Shown one piece after another: positions 1 through 6,418 of a stretch of 9,001 nucleotides of DNA. The translations under genes were made by a program, and so were the position numbers. Below the pieces are notes generated by a model. It did not search any database, was not told where the DNA came from, and saw only the letters and a program-made list of their open reading frames with translations. The stretch's first letter is position 1. The number at the start of each line of letters is the position of its first letter. Where the stretch lies: the NCBI GenBank assembly GCA_030704765.1, contig JAUYDD010000118.1:1-9001 (forward strand), given 5' to 3'. The stretch comes from Nanobdellota archaeon. Lineage in GTDB: Archaea > Nanobdellota > Nanobdellia > Pacearchaeales > GW2011-AR1.

Positions 1-13
1 TTTTGCCACAGCT

Positions 14-33
14 AAAAAATCGCCTGCTGGCGA
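14..33 (-). terminator. Hairpin plus T-run, terminator-like
   Basis: On the minus strand TCGCC-AGCA-GGCGA (33-20) is followed at once by six T (19-14). This is the form of an intrinsic terminator; in Archaea the T-run alone may suffice. A further outer pairing, CCACA (39-35) with TGTGG (10-6), is possible, so the hairpin could instead be part of a larger RNA fold that includes the T-run as a bulge. Confidence 0.45.
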
Positions 34-66
34 GTGTGGTTTGATTGGCCCTTGTTTTTAGGATGC

Positions 67-132
67 TCGAGAATTGAAAACTGTAACATTTGCTACGACC
101 ACATGATAAATCATGAGGTTTTCAATTCTCGA
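67..132. repeat. Perfect 15-bp inverted repeat
   Basis: The arm TCGAGAATTGAAAAC at 67-81 is the exact reverse complement of 118-132, with 36 bases between. The dyad works on either strand. It is placed on the minus strand here because the homology with element B and the terminator-like end both read that way. The inner 36 bases contain a second dyad, catgat/atcatg at 102-107 and 110-115. Confidence 0.85.
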
Positions 133-136
133 CATA
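113..136 (-). repeat. Conserved 5' block of element A (copy 1 of 2)
   Basis: This 24-base block matches 8863-8886 (plus strand) at 22 positions; the two copies point in opposite directions at the two ends of the window. The differences are two adjacent bases (AG here, GA there). The core AATTGAAAACCTCAT is identical in both. Confidence 0.7.
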
Positions 137-158
137 AGAAAAATTATTTTTAAAAACA

Positions 159-168
159 ATTTTAAATT
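159..168 (-). promoter_or_regulatory. Possible TATA box for element A
   Basis: The minus strand reads AATTTAAAAT here, about 24 to 33 bases before the conserved ATGTCG start of element A (A at 135). The region is very AT-rich, so the match is weak by itself; support comes from element B having a TATA-like box at nearly the same distance. Confidence 0.3.
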
Positions 169-184
169 ATGTTCATAAATCAAA

Positions 185-206
185 ACCACATACTTTAGTG
201 TGTGGT
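185..206. other. Hairpin in the intergenic stretch 137-328
   Basis: The stretch between element A and the first protein gene holds no gene I can support. Its one clear structure is a 9-bp stem with a TTTA loop: arm accacatac (185-193) pairs with gtgtgtggt (198-206), one T-G wobble included. An alternative pairing of aaaacca (182-188) with tggtttt (214-220) would exclude part of it. It lies upstream of the TATA box of the next gene, so it would not be in that mRNA. It may end a plus-strand transcript or be a protein-binding dyad. Confidence 0.4.
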
Positions 207-299
207 AAACTCATGGTTTTATTAATTTATTGAAGAAGGGCAATGATATGATAATTTATTCTTAATACAAGGTGATATATATAAAAAATATTGATAATA

Positions 300-307
300 T
301 TTAAATA
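300..307 (+). promoter_or_regulatory. TATA box, leaderless start of the DHS-like gene
   Basis: TTTAAATA lies at -29 to -22 from the ATG at 329. This spacing puts transcription start at or within a base or two of the ATG. No Shine-Dalgarno motif precedes the gene, consistent with a leaderless mRNA. Confidence 0.6.
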
Positions 308-328
308 TCAGTTTTAGTAAAATAAAAC

Positions 329-1549
329 ATGGCTTATGAATGCAGAAAAACTCCTGAACCTGAAGAAGGATTTGTTAAACATCCTGAAAAATATTTGACT
401 GGAAAAAGGATTTTACCTGAACCAGCAAGAAAGGTTGAAGGAATTGAAAGATTAGTTAAAAATATGTATGCTTTTAATGGGGGAAGATTAAGCGCTGCTT
501 GTCAACTTTTAGCTAGAGAATATTCCCAACCTGATGTTACTATAGGTTTATCACTTGCTGGTGCACTTACTCCTGCTGGACTTGGGGTTTCTTCAATAAT
601 ACCTTTAATGAATCATGGTTTTGTTGACTGGATTGTTGCAACTGGCGCTAATATGTATCATGATATGCATTTTGCATTTAACCTGCCATTATATAGGGGA
701 AGCCCTAATGTTGATGACAGAGATTTAAGAAAACATGGAGTAACAAGGATTCATGATATTTTCTTAGATTATGAAAAAGTTCTTATGGAGACTGATAGGA
801 GATTAATGAGAATTTTACTTAGGCCAGAATTTCAAAAAGAAATGGGAACACAAGAATTTTATTATTTATTAGGTAAAGTTTTAAATAAAGAAGAAAAACA
901 AAATTTTCCTAATGGAAGAGAAGTGAGTGTTCTTGCTTGTGCTTATAGAAATAGAATACCTGTTTTTACTTCATCACCTGGAGATTCTACAATAGGAATG
1001 AATATTGCTGGACTTGAATCTTTAGCTCAAGCACAAGGATTTCAAGATAGATTTAAATTAAAAATTAATCCATCAATAGATGTAAATGAAACAACTGCTA
1101 TTGTTTTGAATGCAAAAATTTATGAAAAAAAGCAAACTGGTGTTATATTACTTGGGGGTGGAAGTCCTAAAAATTTCATGCTTCAGACAGAGCCTCAAAT
1201 ACAGGAAATATTAGGATTAGAAGAAGCAGGGCAAGATTATGATATAAATATAACTGATGCAAGAGCTGATACAGGAGGACTTTCTGGAGCTCTTCCTAGT
1301 GAAGCTGTTTCTTGGGGAAAAATTGATTCTAGTAAATTAGAAGAAAGTGTTGTAGCTTATGGTGATACTACTGCATATCTTCCTATGATTGTTAGCTATG
1401 TTCTTTCAACTACAAACTCCAGACAATTAAAAAGACTTTATGACAGAAGAGAAGAACTTATGGATAAAATTATGAATGTAAATATGACTCAAAATAAACA
1501 ATATCCAGAACTTTTAGAACTCATGAAAGAGTTACCTGTTGCAGTTTAA
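329..1549 (+). CDS. dys: Deoxyhypusine synthase family protein (possibly a polyamine synthase)
   Basis: Family assignment is firm. Seen: GLSLAGALTPAGLG near residues 73-86, the GATGANMYHD-type stretch, ILLGGGSPKN near 273-282, and EAVSWGKI, whose Lys331 matches the catalytic lysine (human Lys329) and Glu325 matches Glu323. Canonical enzymes use NAD to move the butylamine of spermidine onto a lysine of aIF5A. By eye, however, three human spermidine-pocket residues are replaced: Asp243 by Met224, His288 by Asn282 and Asp316 by Leu318. The protein (406 residues) is longer than human DHS (369). It may therefore be one of the DHS-like enzymes that join free polyamines, for example to give homospermidine. 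The ATG at 329 is supported by a TATA box at -29. The decarboxylase gene starts 22 bases downstream, so the two probably share an operon. Cytosolic; no membrane segment seen. Confidence 0.85.
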   Translation: MAYECRKTPEPEEGFVKHPEKYLTGKRILPEPARKVEGIERLVKNMYAFNGGRLSAACQLLAREYSQPDVTIGLSLAGALTPAGLGVSSIIPLMNHGFVDWIVATGANMYHDMHFAFNLPLYRGSPNVDDRDLRKHGVTRIHDIFLDYEKVLMETDRRLMRILLRPEFQKEMGTQEFYYLLGKVLNKEEKQNFPNGREVSVLACAYRNRIPVFTSSPGDSTIGMNIAGLESLAQAQGFQDRFKLKINPSIDVNETTAIVLNAKIYEKKQTGVILLGGGSPKNFMLQTEPQIQEILGLEEAGQDYDINITDARADTGGLSGALPSEAVSWGKIDSSKLEESVVAYGDTTAYLPMIVSYVLSTTNSRQLKRLYDRREELMDKIMNVNMTQNKQYPELLELMKELPVAV

Positions 1550-1571
1550 GTTTTTTTAAAAAGAATTAATT

Positions 1572-2711
1572 ATGGAAGAATCTTTTCTTTTAGAACTCGC
1601 AGAAGAGCATGGAACTCCTTTATTTATTGTTGACCATGATATAATTAGAGAAAACTATAGAAGATTTAGAACTGCTCTTCCAAGAGTTCAGGCATATTAT
1701 GCAATCAAGGCAAATCCAGAGCCAGAGATTATTGAGACTTTGTTTAAAGAAGGAGCAAGCTTTGATGTAGCTTCATTAGCTGAATTTTTAAGAGTTTATA
1801 ATTTAATAAAAAGTTGGAGAAAGCAAGAAAAAAGCGGATTCATTTGGGATAAAATAATTTATGCTAATACAATAAAACAAATTGAGACTTTAAAAAGATT
1901 AAGACCTTACAAACCTCTTGTAACTTATGATAATGAAAGTGAACTTGTGAAAATAAAAGAGCATTGTGATACAGCAGGACTTGTATGCAGAGTAAATGTT
2001 CCTGATACAGGTTCAATGGTTGAATTTTCATCAAAATTTGGAGTTGATCCTGCTGATGCTGGTTATTTAATTGAAAAAGCTTTTTCTCTTGGACTTTCAG
2101 TAGAGGGAATTAGTTTTCATGTTGGAAGCCAATGCACAAATCCAGATAATTATGTTACAGCCTTGAATATCTCTGCTGAAATTTTAGATGAAGTTGAAAA
2201 AAGACATAGATTAAGATTAATTGATATTGGTGGAGGATTTCCAATTGCTTATCTAGGAAATGAAATAAGATTTGAAAGTTTAGCAAGAATTATTAATTCT
2301 GAACTTGAAAGATTATTTAGAAGAGAACTTGAAATAATAGCTGAACCTGGAAGATTCATGGTTGCAAATTCTGCTGTTTTAATCACTCAGATAATTGGAA
2401 AAGCAAAAAGAAAAGGAAAGTTATTTTATTATATTGATGATGGTGTTTATGGAACTTTTTCAGGAGTTGTTTATGATCATTGCCAATATCATTTCTCTTC
2501 TTTAAATAAAAAAGATGGTGAAAAGGAAATTTGCGCAGTAGTTGGACCTACATGTGATGGTTTTGATAAAGTCTCTATGTCAGAAGAACTGCCTGATGAT
2601 TTACAACTAGGAGATTATCTTTTAACAAGAAATATTGGAGCATATACAACTGTTTCTGCAACAGATTATAATGGAATTCCAAGAGCAAAGATTTTACATA
2701 TGAATAGATAA
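1572..2711 (+). CDS. Ornithine/lysine decarboxylase, eukaryotic ODC type (PLP fold III)
   Basis: PLP-dependent decarboxylase with the alanine racemase fold; expected to turn ornithine (or lysine) into putrescine (or cadaverine). Seen: YAIKAN with PLP-binding Lys46; HVGSQ (183-187); GGGFP (220-224), which holds the phosphate; EPGR (258-261); YIDDGVYG, where Asp290 matches the ornithine-contacting aspartate of ODC; GPTCDG with catalytic Cys328 from the second subunit; and GAYT near the end. GPTCDG separates it from diaminopimelate and carboxynorspermidine decarboxylases. Its length (379) suits a compact ODC. Ornithine against lysine preference cannot be read with confidence. It follows the DHS-like gene after 22 bases that include seven T (1551-1557), which could partly end transcription. 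No Shine-Dalgarno motif. Its last 18 bases overlap the convergent agmatinase gene. Confidence 0.87.
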   Translation: MEESFLLELAEEHGTPLFIVDHDIIRENYRRFRTALPRVQAYYAIKANPEPEIIETLFKEGASFDVASLAEFLRVYNLIKSWRKQEKSGFIWDKIIYANTIKQIETLKRLRPYKPLVTYDNESELVKIKEHCDTAGLVCRVNVPDTGSMVEFSSKFGVDPADAGYLIEKAFSLGLSVEGISFHVGSQCTNPDNYVTALNISAEILDEVEKRHRLRLIDIGGGFPIAYLGNEIRFESLARIINSELERLFRRELEIIAEPGRFMVANSAVLITQIIGKAKRKGKLFYYIDDGVYGTFSGVVYDHCQYHFSSLNKKDGEKEICAVVGPTCDGFDKVSMSEELPDDLQLGDYLLTRNIGAYTTVSATDYNGIPRAKILHMNR

Positions 2712-3611
2712 ATCACTAGATAAATCGTTTAAATTTGTTCCACTCGTATCTCTTTTTCTATATTTATATGCAATTATTTTATAAATTAATTGTGCCGCAA
2801 GCATGTCTGGTGCTTTGTTATGAGGATTAGGACATAATTCAACTACATCAAAACCTACCATATTTTTTTCTGTTATTGCTTTTTTTAAGAATTTTAGTGT
2901 CTGATACCAACCTAGCCCTCCTGGTTCAGGTGTTCCTGTTGATGGCATTATGCTTGGATCAAAAACATCTAAGTCAACAGTTAAATAAAAATTTTCAGGA
3001 AGAATTGAAATTGCTTTATCCATCCATGAATCATTATCATGAATATCTTTTGCAAAGAATATCCTTGTAAGATCTCTTTTTTTGCCTTTTTTTTCACTAT
3101 AGCACATACTTCTAATTCCTATTTGAACAATTTCTCTTAATTCTCTTGCTCTAGCCATTACACAAGCATGATTATATTTTGAGTAATGATATTCTTCTCT
3201 TGTATCAGCATGAGCATCAAGCTGCAAGAAACCTATTCCAGGATATTTTTCAGCATGAGCTTCTATAGAACCAATAGAAACAGAATGTTCCCCCCCTAAT
3301 AAACCTACTAATTTTCCTTTTCTAAGATGATTTCTAACATGCAGTTTTACTAGTTCAGTCATTTTTTCAGGTGATAAATCTTCTACTTGCAATTCATCAA
3401 GAGTATGAATTCTAGCTTTATATGGCAATGATTTAGTTTCTATATCATATAATTCAAAATTCTTTGATGCTTCAATTATTGCATTAGGACCAAAGTCTGC
3501 TCCTTTTATCCAAGTACTGGTTCCATTGTATGGAACAGGTAATAAAACTACTTTTGAAGTTTCATATTTTGAAAATTCTCTTCCCCAACTTCCAAAAACT
3601 TTTCTTGACAT
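2694..3611 (-). CDS. speB: Agmatinase (ureohydrolase family)
   Basis: Hydrolyses agmatine to putrescine and urea with two manganese ions. With the start at 3611 (305 residues) the six metal ligands of the family are all present: His109 in GGEHS, Asp132, His134 and Asp136 in DAHAD, Asp213 and Asp215 in TVDLDVFDP. Glu258 in FDVVELCP is also conserved. TGTPEPGG (225-232) is typical of agmatinases more than arginases. The reading frame runs 21 codons further upstream to 3674, but that extension is hydrophobic, low in complexity and covers the promoter; MSRKVFG at 3611 has a TATA box at -29 to -22. The gene is convergent with the decarboxylase, sharing 18 bases at the 3' ends, and divergent from the methyltransferase. 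Other ureohydrolase substrates, such as other guanidino compounds, are not excluded. Confidence 0.88.
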   Translation of the reverse strand: MSRKVFGSWGREFSKYETSKVVLLPVPYNGTSTWIKGADFGPNAIIEASKNFELYDIETKSLPYKARIHTLDELQVEDLSPEKMTELVKLHVRNHLRKGKLVGLLGGEHSVSIGSIEAHAEKYPGIGFLQLDAHADTREEYHYSKYNHACVMARARELREIVQIGIRSMCYSEKKGKKRDLTRIFFAKDIHDNDSWMDKAISILPENFYLTVDLDVFDPSIMPSTGTPEPGGLGWYQTLKFLKKAITEKNMVGFDVVELCPNPHNKAPDMLAAQLIYKIIAYKYRKRDTSGTNLNDLSSDLSIHM

Positions 3612-3632
3612 GCTCTTAATATTGTATATGAG

Positions 3633-3640
3633 TTTAAAAA
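3633..3640 (-). promoter_or_regulatory. TATA box of the agmatinase gene
   Basis: Minus strand TTTTTAAA at -29 to -22 from the ATG at 3611. It helps choose that ATG over the upstream in-frame ATG, since a start at 3674 would place this box inside the gene. Confidence 0.55.
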
Positions 3641-3673
3641 GAATATCAAACTTGAGAATGTATATTAAGAACA

Positions 3674-3681
3674 ATTTTAAA
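3674..3681 (+). promoter_or_regulatory. TATA box of the Trm9-like gene
   Basis: ATTTTAAA at -29 to -22 from the ATG at 3703. It forms a divergent promoter pair with the agmatinase box at 3633-3640. Confidence 0.5.
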
Positions 3682-3702
3682 CTATATTAAATTATCTATT
3701 TT

Positions 3703-4398
3703 ATGACAGAACAATTAAAAATAATTTCAAAAAAAGAATATCTAAGGAATCATAAAAAACCTAGTCAAAAAAAGGTTTGGGATAATATATCAGGACCATG
3801 GGAAGAATATAGGGGAAAACCTGTTCCTATTGTTAATGAGTTTTTAACTGGGAAATCTGGGCTTGTTGTTGATTTGGGTTGCGGAAATGCAAGAAATATG
3901 ATTAATAATTCTAGTATTACATATTATGGGGTTGATTTTTCATATAGGCAAATCGAAAATGCATTTAGAAGAACTGAAAAAGAAAAAATTAATGCAGTTT
4001 TATTTCAAGAAGATATAACAAAATTAAATAAAGAAATATTTAAGGATAATATGTTTGATTATGGATTATTTATTGCAACATTGCATTGTATTGAAACTAG
4101 TACAAAAAGAAAGAACTCATTAAAAGGATTATATAGAGTATTGAAACCAGGTGCTGAAGCATTGATATCTGTCTGGAATTCTAAAAATCCTAGATTTAAA
4201 TGTGTTAATAATTCAGGAGATATTTACATGTCTTGGAAAGAAAAAGCAAAGATATTTTATAGATATTATTATTTATTTTCAAAACAGGAATTTTTAGATT
4301 TAATTGAAAGTGTTGGGTTTAAGGTAATTGAATTTTATACTCCTCGTGAACATGATAGATTTTCCAAAAAGAATTGGATAGTCAAAGTACAAAAATAG
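3703..4398 (+). CDS. Trm9/ALKBH8-like tRNA wobble-uridine methyltransferase
   Basis: SAM-dependent class I methyltransferase of 231 residues. Seen: the N-terminal Trm9 signature VWDNISGPWEEYR (25-37) followed by KPVPIVNEFL; SAM-binding DLGCGNARN (57-65); acidic residue Asp78 after strand 2 in YYGVDFS; LHCIET (127-132), the place of the LHH-type motif; RVLKPGAEALISVWN (145-159); and the closing YYYLFSKQEFLDLIESVGF. Known members methylate the carboxyl of 5-carboxymethyluridine at tRNA position 34, downstream of Elp3/Elongator. That chemistry is inferred here from the family. About 20 extra basic residues precede the signature. It has its own TATA box and no Shine-Dalgarno motif. Whether Elp3 is present cannot be seen in this window. 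Confidence 0.75.
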   Translation: MTEQLKIISKKEYLRNHKKPSQKKVWDNISGPWEEYRGKPVPIVNEFLTGKSGLVVDLGCGNARNMINNSSITYYGVDFSYRQIENAFRRTEKEKINAVLFQEDITKLNKEIFKDNMFDYGLFIATLHCIETSTKRKNSLKGLYRVLKPGAEALISVWNSKNPRFKCVNNSGDIYMSWKEKAKIFYRYYYLFSKQEFLDLIESVGFKVIEFYTPREHDRFSKKNWIVKVQK

Positions 4399-4416
4399 TT
4401 TTTTAGTGTAATAGTA

Positions 4417-4424
4417 TTTATAAA
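4417..4424 (+). promoter_or_regulatory. TATA box of the gene at 4446
   Basis: TTTATAAA at -29 to -22 from the ATG at 4446. This exact spacing favours that ATG over an in-frame TTG at 4434. Confidence 0.6.
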
Positions 4425-4445
4425 TTAACTTTATTGTTTTTTTAT

Positions 4446-4826
4446 ATGGCTCAAGACTTAGAATTAAGAACAAAAAATTCAACATACATACGTATTGGTG
4501 ATGTCTGGAGAAAAAATGACAAGGAAATAGGGCCTGCATGCTATGTTTCAGAAGCTATCCTAGAACAATTTAGACAAAAAATCCAAGATAGAACAAATAG
4601 AAAAGTAGATATTGACCCAGGTTATAGAGTTAGATTAATTCAAGCAGCTAATTCTCATGAATTTAATGACAAGGGTGGAAGAGTAGTTTATATTAATACA
4701 AAAAGAAATACTGAAGGAGAATTATGGGAATCAGACCCTATTATTTACAAAGGAAAACCTGGTGAAAAATCAACTGAAAAATCAGAAGAACTCGGTCCGG
4801 ATGATTTTGAAGTAAAGTTAAGTTAA
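4446..4826 (+). CDS. Small charged protein of unknown function
   Basis: I do not recognise this 126-residue protein. It has no signal peptide or membrane segment. The first 100 residues alternate strand-like and helix-like stretches: strand-like around residues 13-22, a helix around SEAILEQFRQKIQ (35-47), and strand-like around YRVRLIQA (60-67) and RVVYINT (79-85). The last 25 residues are polar, rich in Lys, Glu, Ser and Gly, and probably disordered. A frame of this length with a well-placed TATA box at -29 supports a real gene. It is not clearly in an operon: the Trm9-like gene ends 47 bases upstream and the next gene has its own box. A role cannot be inferred from the neighbours. Confidence 0.65.
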   Translation: MAQDLELRTKNSTYIRIGDVWRKNDKEIGPACYVSEAILEQFRQKIQDRTNRKVDIDPGYRVRLIQAANSHEFNDKGGRVVYINTKRNTEGELWESDPIIYKGKPGEKSTEKSEELGPDDFEVKLS

Positions 4827-4844
4827 GATGATTTCTAGATAAGT

Positions 4845-4852
4845 TTTATAAG
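4845..4852 (+). promoter_or_regulatory. TATA box of the gene at 4874
   Basis: TTTATAAG at -29 to -22 from the ATG at 4874, in the 47-base gap after the preceding gene. Confidence 0.55.
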
Positions 4853-4873
4853 TTCAGTTTTTCTTGTTTATTT

Positions 4874-5269
4874 ATGGGTTTTTTTAGCAGCAAACAAGAA
4901 AAAGTTTATCATAGATATACTATATCTACTGATAGAGAGAGAAGAGAAAAAGAACAAACAGAATATTATAATTTTAATGCTATTGTTAAAGGGAATAAAG
5001 TTATTGATAGGTATTTTTGTAGATGTAGAGATAGTGGGGATCCTGTTGACAAAGCAACAAGAAATATATGCTGTATTTCTCCAGAACAAGCTAGTCAATT
5101 AAATGATTTAGCTAAAAACGGAGGTGCACCATCTGATTATCTGGAAAGTTTAGTAGGAGAACATGCTAAAGATTATCAACAAAAAGGCGGTTTATTAATA
5201 AAAATTATTAAATCTAAAGAAGGAAGAGTTAGATGGGAAAGATTAGGTGTTGTAAGGGGGGTTGAATGA
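4874..5269 (+). CDS. Small four-cysteine protein of unknown function
   Basis: Unrecognised, 131 residues. The N-terminus MGFFSS is mildly hydrophobic but too short for a signal peptide. A basic, Arg/Glu-rich stretch (20-30) is followed by strand-like segments. Cys49 and Cys51 (CRC) and Cys66 and Cys67 (ICC) are the only cysteines, 14 residues apart, and could bind one metal ion or form disulphides; this is a guess from spacing. A helix around 71-82 and a closing basic strand (107-128) complete it. The start is supported by a TATA box at -29. Its TGA (5267-5269) directly abuts the stop of the convergent HisRS gene, with no base between the two genes. Confidence 0.65.
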   Translation: MGFFSSKQEKVYHRYTISTDRERREKEQTEYYNFNAIVKGNKVIDRYFCRCRDSGDPVDKATRNICCISPEQASQLNDLAKNGGAPSDYLESLVGEHAKDYQQKGGLLIKIIKSKEGRVRWERLGVVRGVE

Positions 5270-6418
5270 TTATTTCATTTCTCTTTCCAAATCTTTTTCT
5301 TCTATTAATTTTTCCTTGCCTGAATTTAAGTTTTTTAATTTAAATTTTTTCTTCTTTATTTCATCCTCGCCTAAAAAGATCACAAAAGGAATTTGATAAG
5401 AGTTTGCGTATTCTAGTGCTTTAGAGGGTTTTCCAAAAAAAACATTGCTGGAAATTTTTAAAGACCTGATTTTTTCTGAGAGTTCAATTGCGGGTTTATC
5501 TTGATTCAAGGAAATTATCAGAACTTGATTTTTATTTGTAGTTAGTTTTGCTAGTAACTCAAGCCTGTCAAGACCAAAGGAAAATCCCGTACTTTGAATA
5601 CCATTAATAAGATAACTACCTCCTGCGCAAATTGTTTCTTTTATTTCTTTTGTTTTTATTTCAAAAACAGAGCCATTATAATAAGATAATCCTCTTGCTA
5701 AATATGGAAGAAAAGCCACATCAACCTTAAATAATCTGCATGCTTTTTTTAACTCTTTTATTTCTTTATATGAGGGATATTTTTCAAAGAATTTAACAGG
5801 AGATTTAAAAATTTCTAAAGCTTTTTCAGCATTATATTTTTTTAAGTTTTGTTTTATCTCTGATTCACTCAACTTATCTAGTTTATCGATTTCTTTTATT
5901 ACATCTGTTTTTTTATTATCAGGGATTTTTAGGTCATTTAAGATTTCATTTAATAATTTCCGGTTATTGATATAAACAGTAAAATCTATATTTAATCTTT
6001 CTAAGATTTCTGAAATTATTTTTAGAATCTCTGCTTCATCTTTTAATGTTGAACCTACAATATCTGCATCACATTGAGTAAATTGTCTCCACCTGTTTTG
6101 TCCTATTGGTTCATCTCTGAAAACAGAACCTATTTCATACCTTCTATAAGGTAATTTTTTATTTTTCGCAAGTCTTTTTAATTGAAAAGTTAATTCATAT
6201 CTTAATGCTAGGTTCCTGTTACCCTTATCCTTTAATTTGAATATATCTGAAACAGCTTCATCATTTTGATTATTGCCTTTTACAAATTCTTCATATTCAA
6301 TTATCGGAGTTTCAACTGGCTTGAAACCATATAGCTGAAATACTCCCTCAATTATATTTCTTATCGCGATTCTTCTTGAAGAATCTTCTATATCTCTAAA
6401 TCCTTTAATAGTTTCCAT
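5270..6418 (-). CDS. hisS: Histidyl-tRNA synthetase
   Basis: Class II synthetase that charges tRNA-His. Seen in its 382 residues: the GFRDI start (6-10) and motif 1 region; LRYELT (72-77), matching the LRYDLT/LRPEGT site; motif 2 FRDEPIGQNRWRQF (100-113) with Arg101; the insertion region (about 125-235); HisA motif ARGLSYYNGSVFE (241-253) with Arg242; a short HisB region AGGSYL (265-270); motif 3 FGLDRL (281-286) with Arg285; and a C-terminal anticodon-binding domain (about 297-382). The usual Asp of RGLDYY is Ser245 and GGRYD is GGSYL, so the histidine pocket is somewhat divergent. The anticodon domain argues against the HisZ paralogue. It is the last gene of the histidine block and overlaps the phosphatase gene by 14 bases, indicating coupled translation. 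Confidence 0.85.
   Translation of the reverse strand: METIKGFRDIEDSSRRIAIRNIIEGVFQLYGFKPVETPIIEYEEFVKGNNQNDEAVSDIFKLKDKGNRNLALRYELTFQLKRLAKNKKLPYRRYEIGSVFRDEPIGQNRWRQFTQCDADIVGSTLKDEAEILKIISEILERLNIDFTVYINNRKLLNEILNDLKIPDNKKTDVIKEIDKLDKLSESEIKQNLKKYNAEKALEIFKSPVKFFEKYPSYKEIKELKKACRLFKVDVAFLPYLARGLSYYNGSVFEIKTKEIKETICAGGSYLINGIQSTGFSFGLDRLELLAKLTTNKNQVLIISLNQDKPAIELSEKIRSLKISSNVFFGKPSKALEYANSYQIPFVIFLGEDEIKKKKFKLKNLNSGKEKLIEEKDLEREMK

Larger units (their letters stand above)
14..136 (-). ncRNA. Structured RNA candidate, element A (unknown family)
   Basis: No known RNA family recognised. Read on the minus strand, the element opens with a 24-base block (136 to 113) that recurs with two changes in element B at 8863-8886. 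A small hairpin follows, CATG(113... region)/CATG around a six-base AT loop (115-102), then a weak hairpin (about 98-84), then the right arm (81-67) of a perfect 15-bp stem whose left arm is 132-118. The sequence GAGCATCCTAAAAA (68-55) has a near-identical counterpart in element B. The 3' end is set by a terminator-like hairpin plus six T (33-14). A TATA-like stretch lies upstream at about 159-168. No convincing reading frame covers the region. That it is transcribed is inference; a mobile repeat without a transcript is the main alternative. Confidence 0.45.

Noticed and set aside
67..136. CRISPR repeat, since the AATTGAAAAC core resembles the 3' end of many archaeal CRISPR repeats
   Set aside because: Only two copies, about 8.7 kb apart and in opposite directions, with no regular spacers and no cas gene in the window.
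211..224. A 14-base match tcatggttttatta shared with 8048-8061
   Set aside because: AT-rich, short, without flanking similarity or structure; probably chance.
3612..3674. Longer agmatinase starting at 3674
   Set aside because: The extra 21 residues are low-complexity and hydrophobic and overlap the TATA box at 3633-3640; family alignment begins near MSRKVFG.
4434..4445. TTG start at 4434 for the small charged protein
   Set aside because: The ATG at 4446 has a TATA box at exactly -29 to -22, as other genes here do.
5270..6418. HisZ, the regulatory subunit of short HisG
   Set aside because: A complete C-terminal anticodon-binding domain and motif 2 and motif 3 arginines are present, so a working HisRS is the better call; a second role remains possible.
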